A stretch of 64,000 bases of DNA from the NCBI RefSeq assembly GCF_904846705.1, contig NZ_CAJHBS010000013.1, positions 31,916-95,915 on the forward strand, in the 5' to 3' direction. The DNA is from Psychrobacter sp. Pi2-52. Lineage in GTDB: Bacteria > Pseudomonadota > Gammaproteobacteria > Pseudomonadales > Moraxellaceae. Positions 8,567-17,086 of this stretch are shown one piece after another; the stretch's first letter is position 1, and each line of letters opens with the position of its first letter. A program made the translations under genes and the position numbers. The notes beneath the pieces are model-generated. The model did no database searches. It was not told the DNA's origin and worked only from the letters and a program-made list of their open reading frames with translations.

Positions 8567-9910
8567 TTACATTGCTTGCTGCTGTTGTTGCTGAGCCGCT
8601 AGCAAGTCTTGGTAGCTAACTTCTTTGTCAGTTACTTTACCTTGAGCGATCAAGTAATCTACTACTTGGTCTTCTAGTACAACAGACTCAATGTTAGCGC
8701 GCTGCTGCTTGTCATTGGTGTAGTACTCGATTACTTCTGCTGGATCTTCGTAGTTTTCAGCGGCTTCTTTGATGAAGGTTTCTACACGCTCTTGATCTAC
8801 TTCTAAGCCTTTGGTATCGATAACACGGGCAACGATGATGCCAAGACGGGCAGCACGTAGCGCTTGCTCTTCAAATAGCTCATTTGGCAGCATGTCTTTA
8901 TCGAAGCTATCAGCATTCGCGCCGAACTGCTGAGAAAAACGTTGCATCATCATGTTGCGTTGACGCTCGATTTCTTGCTCTAGCATAGCGTTTGGTACGT
9001 CAAACTCGTTCTTTTCTAGCAATGCGTCAAAAGTTGCTTGTTTAACTTGGCTACGCGCAGCGTTTTTGATTTCGCGTTCCATGTTTTTGCGTACGTCTTC
9101 TTTCAACTTCTCAACGCCGCCTTCTTTTACGCCGAATAGCTCAAGGAACTCTTCGTTGATTTCAGGTAGCTTAGATTTTTCAACCAATTTTACGTTGATT
9201 TTGAACTGAGCTTCTTTACCAGCTAGGTTCTCAGCTTGGTAATCTTCTGGGAAAGTTACGTCGATGATTTTTTCTTCGCCAGCTTTCATGCCTTTGATAC
9301 CAGCTTCAAAACCTGGAATCATTTGGTTGCTACCGATAACTAGTTTAAAGTCTTCAGCAGAGCCGCCTTCGAATTTTTCGCCGTCGATAGAGCCTTCAAA
9401 GTCAAAAGTCACTTGGTTGTCTTTCGCAGCCATGCCCTTTTTCTCAACGAACTCTTCACGTTGCTTTTGTAGGTTTTCGATCATGGTGTCAACGTCTTCT
9501 TCACTCACTTGTGCAGTGTGACGCTCAACTTCGATCTCATCGATACCTTGTACGTCAACTTCTGGGAAGATTTCAACAGTGGCTTGATATACCAAGAAAT
9601 CGTCTTCAAGTTTTACGTCGTCGATGTTAGGCATGCCAACAGCACGGATGTCTTCAGATTTGATCGCTTCAAATACAGTATCACGGATTACATCGTTGAT
9701 AACTTCTTGTTGAATGCCAGCACCGTACTGAGAGCGGATGTGTGACATAGGGACGTTACCTTTACGGAAACCGTCAATCTTGGCGGTTTTCGCAACTTGG
9801 CGAATACGGCCTTCAACTTTGTTTTGAATTTTTTCAACGGGCACTTTAACCGTTAGCTGGGTTTCTTTATTAGATAGCTTGTTGGTTGTGACTTGTAAAT
9901 CTGTAGCCAT
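8567..9910 (-). CDS. tig: Trigger factor
   Basis: Ribosome-associated chaperone and peptidyl-prolyl isomerase that receives nascent chains. The 447-residue length is typical. The N-terminal domain carries the ribosome-docking signature GFRKGNVP. The central FKBP-type domain is seen at about residues 160-245 ([27 protein letters not shown] onward). The C-terminal helical domain ends in a glutamine run. The gene normally precedes clpP directly; here the two are separated by the urease cluster. Confidence 0.97.
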   Translation of the reverse strand: MATDLQVTTNKLSNKETQLTVKVPVEKIQNKVEGRIRQVAKTAKIDGFRKGNVPMSHIRSQYGAGIQQEVINDVIRDTVFEAIKSEDIRAVGMPNIDDVKLEDDFLVYQATVEIFPEVDVQGIDEIEVERHTAQVSEEDVDTMIENLQKQREEFVEKKGMAAKDNQVTFDFEGSIDGEKFEGGSAEDFKLVIGSNQMIPGFEAGIKGMKAGEEKIIDVTFPEDYQAENLAGKEAQFKINVKLVEKSKLPEINEEFLELFGVKEGGVEKLKEDVRKNMEREIKNAARSQVKQATFDALLEKNEFDVPNAMLEQEIERQRNMMMQRFSQQFGANADSFDKDMLPNELFEEQALRAARLGIIVARVIDTKGLEVDQERVETFIKEAAENYEDPAEVIEYYTNDKQQRANIESVVLEDQVVDYLIAQGKVTDKEVSYQDLLAAQQQQQQAM

Positions 9911-10444
9911 GTTAATTACACCTTTAGGATTAAGTAGTACGTTTGATTAATGAAATAGTACTTAGGGTTAAATGGTAATAGACAGACCGCGCCTCAAATT
10001 ACGGGCATGTACGACGGGCTGCCGTTGAAATAAATAGGGGATAGCGATAGCGCACAACGTCAAATTCAGTGCCAGTAGCAATCGCCGCTGATACCAAAAG
10101 GTGAATCTGCTGAGGTTGTCCATGCTATCAAATATCGATAATAAACCGTTAATGCACCGCATAATAACGCTTTTTGGTGAATTATACAGCCAAATAACGG
10201 ATTTCAACAAAATTTTAAAAGTAGAACAGTATAATCTATCTGTTTATTAAAGTAAAAATTATCTCTTTGATGGCATGTTTCCTTATGTTGCTTGCTCTTG
10301 TATGACTTAATTTTATATAAAAATTTGACCATATTCGTATTCAATAAATAAGATAACGGATAAAAAACAGCGATAAGGTTGTAAGCGCATTATGAGCATT
10401 AAGCGCACTTACGGATAGCTATAGATAGAATAGCTATAAGGTAC
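9911..10444. other. Intergenic region between rdgB and tig
   Basis: This 534-base stretch lies downstream of rdgB and upstream of tig. I see no credible gene. Just after the rdgB stop is an 8-base stem hairpin (10415-10437, TAGCTAT arms) and a second imperfect inverted repeat at 10381-10412 containing GTAAG/CTTAC arms. Neither has a convincing T-run. The tig promoter should lie in the AT-rich part. Confidence 0.5.
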
Positions 10445-11098
10445 TTATAAAGGTAGCTGCGCCAATAGCTGCTGGATTGCCTGACTACGATGGCTGATGC
10501 TGTTTTTATCAGCAGCGCTTAGACTAGCCGCACTGGCTTGTAAATCAGGTAACCAAAACAGTGGATCATAACCAAAGCCACCATCACCATGCGCTGTCTC
10601 TGAAATCTCGCCATGCCATAATCCTTGGGCGATGATTGGTAACGGATCATCAGCATGACGTACCATTGCCAGTACGCAAACAAACATACCTTTGATCGGA
10701 GCATCTGGACTCGCTGCGCGGATAGGTTGCAAGTCAGCGACGAGCTTGGCATTGTTTTTACTATCGTTGCCGTGCTCACCAGCGTAGCGAGCAGAGTAGA
10801 TACCTGGCGCATTACCTAGTGCAGGCACGCACAGTCCTGAATCATCAGCAATCGCAAGCAGTCCACTGATACGGCTCGCATGACGGGCTTTGATAATGGC
10901 GTTTTCTACAAAGCTTAAACCATCCTCGATCGCATCTTCGATATCGAGCTGACCTTGCGGGATGATCGTCACATCCAAATTTGCCTCAGCGAATAGCCGT
11001 TTAAACTCAGCCAATTTGCCTTTATTGTTGCTAGCCAGTACCCATTGGTTGCTAGATGTCGGATGGGTAGCAGTTAACGAGGTATCAGTGGTGCTCAT
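10445..11098 (-). CDS. rdgB: dITP/XTP pyrophosphatase (RdgB/HAM1 family)
   Basis: House-cleaning NTPase that hydrolyses dITP, ITP and XTP to monophosphates so that they are not built into DNA. The 217-residue protein has the nucleotide-binding start ASNNKGKLAEFKRL, the signature FVENAIIKARHAS, the catalytic segment ADDSGLCVPALGNAPGIYSARYAG, the GDGGFGYDPLFW block and the closing SHRSQAI motif. A polar N-terminal extension of about 18 residues is present. Confidence 0.95.
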   Translation of the reverse strand: MSTTDTSLTATHPTSSNQWVLASNNKGKLAEFKRLFAEANLDVTIIPQGQLDIEDAIEDGLSFVENAIIKARHASRISGLLAIADDSGLCVPALGNAPGIYSARYAGEHGNDSKNNAKLVADLQPIRAASPDAPIKGMFVCVLAMVRHADDPLPIIAQGLWHGEISETAHGDGGFGYDPLFWLPDLQASAASLSAADKNSISHRSQAIQQLLAQLPL

Positions 11099-11650
11099 AG
11101 AGTCAGTCCGTTATGTGAAAATGATGAAGAGTTATTATTTGAGTAGGTTTTACTTATCTTTTATAGCGTTAACCGATAAATTGTTTGTCGATTGAAGTAG
11201 TTATACTAATCATGATAACGCATGAGTTTGGAAGGAGTGCGGTTACTGCTTAATAAATAACCAATCGCTATACAGATTGTACGGGCTATAACATTTGGTA
11301 ACTGATATTATTGGTCACTATTGCTATAATAGATACCAAGCTACAATGAATTATATCTTATAGCTTGTGAATATTAAGTTAATAAAAGTCTATAAAGTCA
11401 GAGACTTGGCTTTTTGGCGAAGAATAATAGCAATAAGTAACCGCTAGGTTAATTTTGGATTCATAATGATACGTGATATTGTATTGAGCAGTACCGTGTA
11501 TCAAGCGATAAAGTTCATTTCAAACAATAAACTCAGCCAATTTAGTCCGCTATTTTATAGTGTTTTTTGCGGTGTAAAAATAGCGTAAAATTCAGTTTCT
11601 ATAAGCAAGTTTTTATAAACTAACGGCTAAACAGCAAGGATAAAATAATT
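11099..11650. other. Intergenic region upstream of sodB
   Basis: This 552-base AT-rich region lies between divergent rdgB and sodB. It contains a consensus -10 (TATAAT, 11325-11330) and a terminator-like hairpin at 11386-11415, described as a separate candidate. No coding region of note is seen. The sodB ribosome binding site (AAGGA) is at its end. Confidence 0.5.
11302..11415 (+). ncRNA. Candidate small RNA or sodB leader with early hairpin
   Basis: A perfect -10 box TATAAT (11325-11330) has CTGATA 17 bases upstream as a possible -35. About 50-60 bases downstream, AAGTCT and AGACTT (11386-11391 and 11402-11407) form a short stem followed by GGC and five T. This could be a short transcript of about 80 bases or an attenuated sodB leader. 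The stem is short, so this is only a suggestion. Confidence 0.25.
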
Positions 11651-12280
11651 ATGTCAAACATTACTTTACCAGACCTACCATATGCAAAAGACGCACTAGA
11701 GCCACATATCAGTGCCGAAACGCTAGAGTATCATCATGACAAGCATCATGCTGCTTATGTAAACAAGCTAAAAGACATGTTGCCAGGTTCTGGTCTAGAA
11801 GACAAAACATTGCCAGAAATCATCGTAGCGACTGCTAAAGATGACAGCAAGCAAGGTATGTTCAACCAAGCAGCTCAAGTATGGAACCACACGTTCTACT
11901 GGAACTGCATGACGCCAACGAACGGCGGCGGCGAACCTACTGGCGATCTAAAAGCAAAAATCGAAGAAGATTTCGGTAGCTACGACAAGTTCCGTGAAGA
12001 GTTCAAAAATGCAGCGTTGACTCAGTTTGGTTCAGGTTGGGCATGGCTAGTTGCTGATAAAGTCGGTGGCAAATTGTCAATCGCCAAAACTGCTAACGCT
12101 GACACCCCACTTGCACATGACCAAGTAGCGGTATTGACTTGTGATGTATGGGAACACGCGTACTATGTAGATTACCGTAACCGTCGTCCTGACTATGTTG
12201 ATACGTTCCTAGACAAGCTAGTGAACTGGGACTACGCAAACGCAAAATATAAAGGTCAAGATGCTGGCGTTGAAGAGTAA
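11651..12280 (+). CDS. sodB: Superoxide dismutase, iron type
   Basis: Cytoplasmic enzyme converting superoxide to hydrogen peroxide and oxygen. The 209-residue sequence is close to E. coli SodB: PDLPYAKDALEPHISAETLEYHHDKHHAAYV with metal ligand His28, AAQVWNHTFYWNCM with the second ligand and the glutamine typical of iron enzymes, and DVWEHAYYVDYRNRRPDY with the last two ligands. A single ATG preceded by AAGGA supports the start. It is followed by a strong terminator. Confidence 0.97.
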   Translation: MSNITLPDLPYAKDALEPHISAETLEYHHDKHHAAYVNKLKDMLPGSGLEDKTLPEIIVATAKDDSKQGMFNQAAQVWNHTFYWNCMTPTNGGGEPTGDLKAKIEEDFGSYDKFREEFKNAALTQFGSGWAWLVADKVGGKLSIAKTANADTPLAHDQVAVLTCDVWEHAYYVDYRNRRPDYVDTFLDKLVNWDYANAKYKGQDAGVEE

Positions 12281-12304
12281 TCTTTAACGACCAAGTATTT
12301 GATT

Positions 12305-12337
12305 AAAAAAGAGGACACCGCGAGGTGTCCTTTTTTT
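12305..12337 (+). terminator. Terminator after sodB
   Basis: GGACACC and GGTGTCC pair around a GCGA tetraloop and are flanked by six A and seven T, giving a canonical intrinsic terminator 25 bases past the sodB stop. The A-run could also serve the opposite strand. Confidence 0.93.
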
Positions 12338-12408
12338 GTGTGATAACTTTCTATAATAGCTTTCTATTTCGATATTTGATTAAAACATATTTCTGATAGA
12401 GTATCGTC

Positions 12409-12440
12409 ATTACGCCATTACGCTATTACGCTATTAGGCG
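12409..12440. repeat. 8-base tandem repeat at the 3' end of the SDR gene
   Basis: Units ATTACGCC, ATTACGCT, ATTACGCT and a degenerate ATTAGGCG follow each other. The last one covers the stop codon of the SDR gene. Slippage here would alter only the last codons or the untranslated tail. Confidence 0.7.
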
Positions 12441-13174
12441 ATACCGCCGTTTGCGCCGATATTTTGTCCAGTAACCCAAGCTGCTTCTTCACTGACTAAA
12501 AATGCTACCACACGAGCGATATCGACTGGCTCACCGATACGGTTAAACGGTGACATGCTAGCAAGTCTCTCTACCGTGTCATCCGATTTACCTTGATGAA
12601 ATAGTTCAGTGTCAGTAGGGCCGGGAGATACTGCATTGACCGTGATGTTACGCGCGCCGACTTCTTTGGCAAATATACGGGTCAGCTGATCGACCGCGCC
12701 TTTGGTCGCACAGTAGGTGCCGTAACTAGGTAGCAGCATGCGAGTGGTTGTGCTTGAGAGATTTACGACACGACCACCGTCATTGAGTTTAGTCGCAGCT
12801 TCACGCAATGTATTGAACGTGCCTTTTACATTGATAGCAAATATACGGTCAAAGTCTTCATCGGTAGTCTCGGCAATGGGTTTATTAATCATTATACCTG
12901 CGCTATTGACCAGAATATCTGGCTTACCAAACGCGCTGATAGTGGCATCAAACATTGCTTCGACTTGTTTGGCATTACTGACATCGGCTTGCACAGCGAT
13001 AGCTTCACCGCCTGCTGATTTAATCTGGCTTACGATATCATTGGCTGCTGCGTCATCATTTGCATAGTTAATAATTGTTTTGGCACCTGCTGCCGCAAGT
13101 AATATAGCTATCTGTGCACCGATGCCTTTTGATGAACCAGTTACAATCGCGACTTTATTATTTAGTGTTGTCAT
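12434..13174 (-). CDS. Short-chain dehydrogenase/reductase, 3-oxoacyl-ACP reductase-like
   Basis: NAD(P)-dependent oxidoreductase of the classical SDR family, 246 residues. Seen are the cofactor motif TGSSKGIG (12-19), NSAG, the catalytic serine region NLSSTT, the YGTYCATK catalytic Tyr and Lys, and the SPGPTDTE loop. It resembles glucose/3-oxoacyl reductases of broad function, and the substrate cannot be told from sequence. It is the last gene of a tightly spaced leftward group with the HEAT-like gene (23-base gap), the DUF72 gene and ispA. Confidence 0.9.
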   Translation of the reverse strand: MTTLNNKVAIVTGSSKGIGAQIAILLAAAGAKTIINYANDDAAANDIVSQIKSAGGEAIAVQADVSNAKQVEAMFDATISAFGKPDILVNSAGIMINKPIAETTDEDFDRIFAINVKGTFNTLREAATKLNDGGRVVNLSSTTTRMLLPSYGTYCATKGAVDQLTRIFAKEVGARNITVNAVSPGPTDTELFHQGKSDDTVERLASMSPFNRIGEPVDIARVVAFLVSEEAAWVTGQNIGANGGIA

Positions 13175-13197
13175 GGGTACTAGCCTTTTTGGTTTGA

Positions 13198-14226
13198 TTA
13201 ATTATTTATATTATTGTCTAAAGCTTTTTCATCCAGCTTTCTTAGGATAAATTTACCTTGCTCTGCTACGTTAGCAGATTTGTCAGCTGCAAATTTTTCT
13301 GCAAAAATTCTAGATTGAATGCCTAGTTTCTCAATATTTCTTATAAGAAATTCTGCTGAAACTTGTCTTACAATAGGAGAGCGATCAGTAGCTGCTCTAT
13401 TTAATAGTTCCAGAAAAGGCGGTTGCACGTCAATTTTCCTTTCAGCAATAATGGGTATCAGCTTTCTTTTACCATATGCTTTATCAATCCATTGCCATTC
13501 TCGTCCTTTAACCCACGTCATACGACTTTCAAATAGGCTGCGATACGCTTTTGATCTAACGTAAGGTTGGACAGCATCGCTAGCAACTTCGTCGAGATAG
13601 TTATCGAGAATATCTGTACGACCAATTTGTGAAAGTAACGATGGCATTGGTCCTGATGTAGAGGATATTAAATGAGATTTAAGCAGTAGGGCCATTTCCT
13701 CTGTGGCAATCATATCTAAAAACATTTGATTGTCAGCTTCTTCAATTTTGCCCCACGAATGCCAATTAAGTAGAAGCATGCACAGTACTTCAGCAACGTA
13801 TTCAGGTTTCGTACTTCTGAGCAATGACGGAAGTATCTTAATTGCAGCTTTACGAACTTGTGGTACCCAGTCATTTAACCTGCGCACAACTAAAGCAAAA
13901 AAGAAAGCATTTGGTGCGCCACCTGATAGCGCGAGTAAACTCTTTTCTCGCTTATATCCATCTCCATTAACGATACCTAACCAAGTTAATTTCACGTTTG
14001 GTTTAAACCAAAGCTGCCATTTTGAACGAGTAGCAAAGTGCAAATTGGTATCAAGTTCGCTACGAATGAGCCGCTCCCAATAATCTAAATTTATCAACTT
14101 CAGATTTGAAGTTACTTGAATCAGTGAGGACATATCTCCTCTATAATCGTTGCTAGAATCGATCGAGCGAGTGAACTGCTTGATAGCTGATACGATGTCG
14201 TTCGTTGTTTCTTGATACTTTTGCAT
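13198..14226 (-). CDS. Uncharacterised HEAT-repeat-like protein
   Basis: I do not recognise this 342-residue protein. It is predicted all-helical with HEAT-like units, for example WVPQVRKAAIKILPSLL near the middle and SPIVRQVSAEFLIRNI near the C-terminus. There is no signal peptide or membrane segment. Its coding sequence looks AT-richer than the flanking genes, suggesting later acquisition or weak constraint. It sits between the DUF72 and SDR genes with gaps of about 20 bases, so it is probably co-transcribed with them. HEAT folds usually bind proteins or nucleic acids; no catalytic motif is seen. Confidence 0.8.
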   Translation of the reverse strand: MQKYQETTNDIVSAIKQFTRSIDSSNDYRGDMSSLIQVTSNLKLINLDYWERLIRSELDTNLHFATRSKWQLWFKPNVKLTWLGIVNGDGYKREKSLLALSGGAPNAFFFALVVRRLNDWVPQVRKAAIKILPSLLRSTKPEYVAEVLCMLLLNWHSWGKIEEADNQMFLDMIATEEMALLLKSHLISSTSGPMPSLLSQIGRTDILDNYLDEVASDAVQPYVRSKAYRSLFESRMTWVKGREWQWIDKAYGKRKLIPIIAERKIDVQPPFLELLNRAATDRSPIVRQVSAEFLIRNIEKLGIQSRIFAEKFAADKSANVAEQGKFILRKLDEKALDNNINN

Positions 14227-14244
14227 GATTGGTTACTCTCTTAG

Positions 14245-15063
14245 TTACAAAACCTCAAACCCAAACTTACTCAACGCTTCTCGCAGCATCGCAATATTAT
14301 AATAAGCATGCGCATTGACGGTATTTTGAAAGAAAATATAGAGCGTATCAAAATGCTGACGCTGGTTGGCAATCGCTTGTGCCCAGTCCTGCATCTCCGA
14401 CTCACTATAGCGATAATCATGGCGATCAGCCGCGCTCATCGCATCCCACCAGTTTAGATTATTGCCATGCATACGTAGATAGCCAGTGCGTTCAGTGAAT
14501 ATCAACCGTGACGGCGGTAATCCGCTAACCTTGGGGTAATCAACACTACACCAAATGAGTCCTTGCTGCCGAAAGCTATCGACCACTTGCGGGGTATGCC
14601 AGCCGTTATGACGAAATTCAATGGCGAGTGGATAGTCTTTAAACCAACTGACGAGATTAGCCAGATAGAGACGATGCTCACGAGTACGATCAAAGCCATG
14701 CGGGAACTGAAGCAATAATGGCGCTAAAGCATTCGCTTCGATAAGCGGTGATAAGGCATTTAGAAATGCTTGTGCATGCTCAGCAGTGCCTTTACGTGCA
14801 TGAGTAAAGTCTTGATGCAATTTGACGGCGAACTTCAACTCGCTTTCAGTTTGTACATAAGCTTTATCAACCATCCCAGCAAAGGCTTTTTGCCCGATGG
14901 GCGCATAAAACGTGCTGTTGATTTCGACTGCGCCATATTGCTTGGCATATTCACGTAAGAAATCGGTCTTTTTGGTGCCGGTGGGATACAGCGTACCGAG
15001 CAAATCGGTATCGCTATAGCCACCAGTGCCGAGGTAAATGCGCGGGGTAGGGGAACTGTCCAT
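14245..15063 (-). CDS. DUF72 domain protein (YecE-like)
   Basis: Member of the DUF72/YecE family of TIM-barrel-like proteins of unknown reaction. Family features are the start RIYLGTGGYSD, VEINSTFYAP, LKFAVKLHQDFTH, LLLQFPHGF, AIEFRHNGWH and YIFFQNTVNAHAYYNI. I chose the ATG at 15063, which has GAGTGG upstream, rather than a GTG three codons earlier. It lies between ispA and the HEAT-like gene in the same orientation. Confidence 0.9.
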   Translation of the reverse strand: MDSSPTPRIYLGTGGYSDTDLLGTLYPTGTKKTDFLREYAKQYGAVEINSTFYAPIGQKAFAGMVDKAYVQTESELKFAVKLHQDFTHARKGTAEHAQAFLNALSPLIEANALAPLLLQFPHGFDRTREHRLYLANLVSWFKDYPLAIEFRHNGWHTPQVVDSFRQQGLIWCSVDYPKVSGLPPSRLIFTERTGYLRMHGNNLNWWDAMSAADRHDYRYSESEMQDWAQAIANQRQHFDTLYIFFQNTVNAHAYYNIAMLREALSKFGFEVL

Positions 15064-15134
15064 GTTGACCACTCACTGCCGTTTTGAATAATGAAATTTA
15101 CTAAGATATCTACTTTCGACTGCTATTCGACAAG

Positions 15135-16220
15135 CTACTTTTTACGCGACCAGAGCCATTCAATCAGTGCCAGTAGCGCATCATTATCTGTACCAATGGT
15201 ATTTTCATTGTCGCTGAGCTCACGATTACTTAGTCCATGAGAAATGGCTGCACGTCCGTCATTAAATAGAGATTGCGCATAACTGGTGGCATTATCGACA
15301 CCCATCAGTTTTACGTAGGTAGATTTGTCTAGTTTTTCATCGCTACCCGCAGGCTTACCAAGCGTATCAGTCGTCATGGTGACGTCTAGCACATCGTCTT
15401 GGACCTGAAAGGCCAGACCGATATGTTGCGCGCACTCTTGTAGTGCCATGCGCTGTGGAGCCGTTGCACCAGCACAGACGCCGCCCATGAGCATCGCCGC
15501 TTCTATCAACGCCCCTGTCTTATCACGGTGAATGGCTTCTAAATCATCCTGCGCGATATTGGCACTGGCTTCGGCATTGAGGTCTAGCATTTGACCTGAT
15601 ACCATGCGTCTGGCGCGCGGCGCAAATATTGCCATAAGCTGACTTGCGATATTTGCATCGAATGGCGCAAAGGTTGGCATCTCTGCAGTTAACACTTCAA
15701 ACGCTAGTGTCTGCAATACATCTCCTGCCAGCAGAGCCGTCGCTTCATCAAAGGCGATATGCGCAGTCGGCTGCCCACGGCGCAGCTCGTCGTCATCCAT
15801 ACAGGGCAAATCATCATGCACCAATGAGTAGGTATGTAGCAGTTCCACCGCCAATGCAGCACGGCGCGACATATCATAGTCTGAGTCATTTTCTAGTAGC
15901 GCGTCCAGATCAGCATCGAGAGTATCGATGTCATCAATGTCGTCATTAGGCTCGTCTGTACGTTCATTATTGCTGCTATTAACACTGGCAAAAGCGCTAG
16001 CCACCATCAGTGGACGAACGAGCTTACCTTGCCCAGTCATGACATAACGGCAAGCATCAACCAGTGGGCTAGGCAGCTTGGCATAAGCAAACAAGACCTC
16101 GATATCTTGCGCTAATTGGGCACGCACAGCACCATGGAATTGCTCAGTGCTTTGAAAAGAGACAAAGTTAAAAGGGATGAAGCCAGTAGAGGTAGTGCTA
16201 GAAGTAAGGGAAACAGTCAT
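15135..16220 (-). CDS. ispA: Polyprenyl synthetase, probable farnesyl diphosphate synthase
   Basis: Condenses DMAPP/GPP with IPP to farnesyl diphosphate for quinones and undecaprenyl carrier. The first aspartate-rich motif is at residues 136-142 (DDLPCMD, followed by DDELRRGQPTAH) and the second is the QVQDDVLD segment, followed by GKPAGSDEKLDKSTYV. The protein has 361 residues against about 300 for IspA. Most of the excess is an aspartate-rich hydrophilic insert at about residues 82-117, directly before the MSRRAALAVELLHTYSLVHDD helix. It heads the group ispA, DUF72, HEAT-like, SDR. Confidence 0.93.
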   Translation of the reverse strand: MTVSLTSSTTSTGFIPFNFVSFQSTEQFHGAVRAQLAQDIEVLFAYAKLPSPLVDACRYVMTGQGKLVRPLMVASAFASVNSSNNERTDEPNDDIDDIDTLDADLDALLENDSDYDMSRRAALAVELLHTYSLVHDDLPCMDDDELRRGQPTAHIAFDEATALLAGDVLQTLAFEVLTAEMPTFAPFDANIASQLMAIFAPRARRMVSGQMLDLNAEASANIAQDDLEAIHRDKTGALIEAAMLMGGVCAGATAPQRMALQECAQHIGLAFQVQDDVLDVTMTTDTLGKPAGSDEKLDKSTYVKLMGVDNATSYAQSLFNDGRAAISHGLSNRELSDNENTIGTDNDALLALIEWLWSRKK

Positions 16221-17086
16221 AATCCAACCATTTATCAGAGATACAGTAAAACTTATTAGGGATAAGGAAAAAACGCTATTAGTGTAGCATGATAGGTCTT
16301 ATCGCTTATGTGACACACGGTATCAATTGATTGTTTTTTGCGTTTTTCTACCGAAGTTTATTTAAAAACAGTGCAATCTTAGCTGCAATATAACGACAAG
16401 ATTTCGTTACCGATGGATGATGTCACTCTCTGGTTGAATATGTTCTGATAAAAGAGCAAGCTAGGCTGGCACGTTAATCTTATTACCGTAGAAAAATGGT
16501 ACTGAATACTAGCACTGACCAAGTAGCATCGATCAATTGGCACTTATTAAGTAGCGCTAACGGACTGTCGTTCCAAAGATGGTATGCATGAAGTCAACAA
16601 CACGAAATAAATCTAAATTAACAATTCAGTATACATTTATTCACTAAAACACTTTTAGCGTAAGGTAAATGCCTGCAAGTGATTTAAGAGTGACTTGCGA
16701 GTATGGTATTAGCTTGTGACAGTTAGGGGCATAATCCCCTACACTAATTGACGTGAAAATGGTCTGATGGTGACCCTACTGGGTTTTTTCTCAGGATGTT
16801 CAATCGTCGATACCGAGTGTTAGACCAAATCTCAGTCAATATTTTGAACATCAGTACCTGCAACAGCAGTATATAAATGAAGCGTCATATGATGTCATGC
16901 AAGAGACGCAAAATACGTGCATCATGATGAACGCTGGATAATAAAGACATCTTCACTTGTGAGCTGGTTATATGTTTGTCTTTATAACATGACAAGCGCA
17001 CAGTGCTATTACCCATTTTACTAACAGTAACTGGCTATTTATTTTAATTCAAAACGTAGCTTTCGTTATATAGAAAGGAGTTTCAA
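16221..17086. other. Intergenic region between ispA and fadB
   Basis: An 866-base stretch between divergent genes without a convincing coding region. Two structures are visible: TAGGGG/CCCCTA arms (16724-16741), and a short ACCC/GGGT stem followed by T residues (16773-16789) that could end a short transcript. Two TGGCAC boxes (16467 and 16538) lack a proper -12 partner. The fadB ribosome binding site AAAGGAG lies at the end. Confidence 0.45.

Noticed and set aside
9968..10210. Minus-strand open frame of 80 codons upstream of tig
   Set aside because: No ribosome binding site, no recognisable domain, and odd composition; it lies where the tig promoter is expected.
12434..16220. HEAT-like, DUF72 and SDR genes as a defence or novel system
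   Set aside because: No nuclease, toxin or sensor domain is present and the flanking genes are ordinary metabolism, so a defence role is not supported.
16460..16560. Possible sigma-54 promoters upstream of fadB (two TGGCAC boxes)
   Set aside because: Neither has a TTGC-like -12 element at the right distance, unlike the urease promoter.
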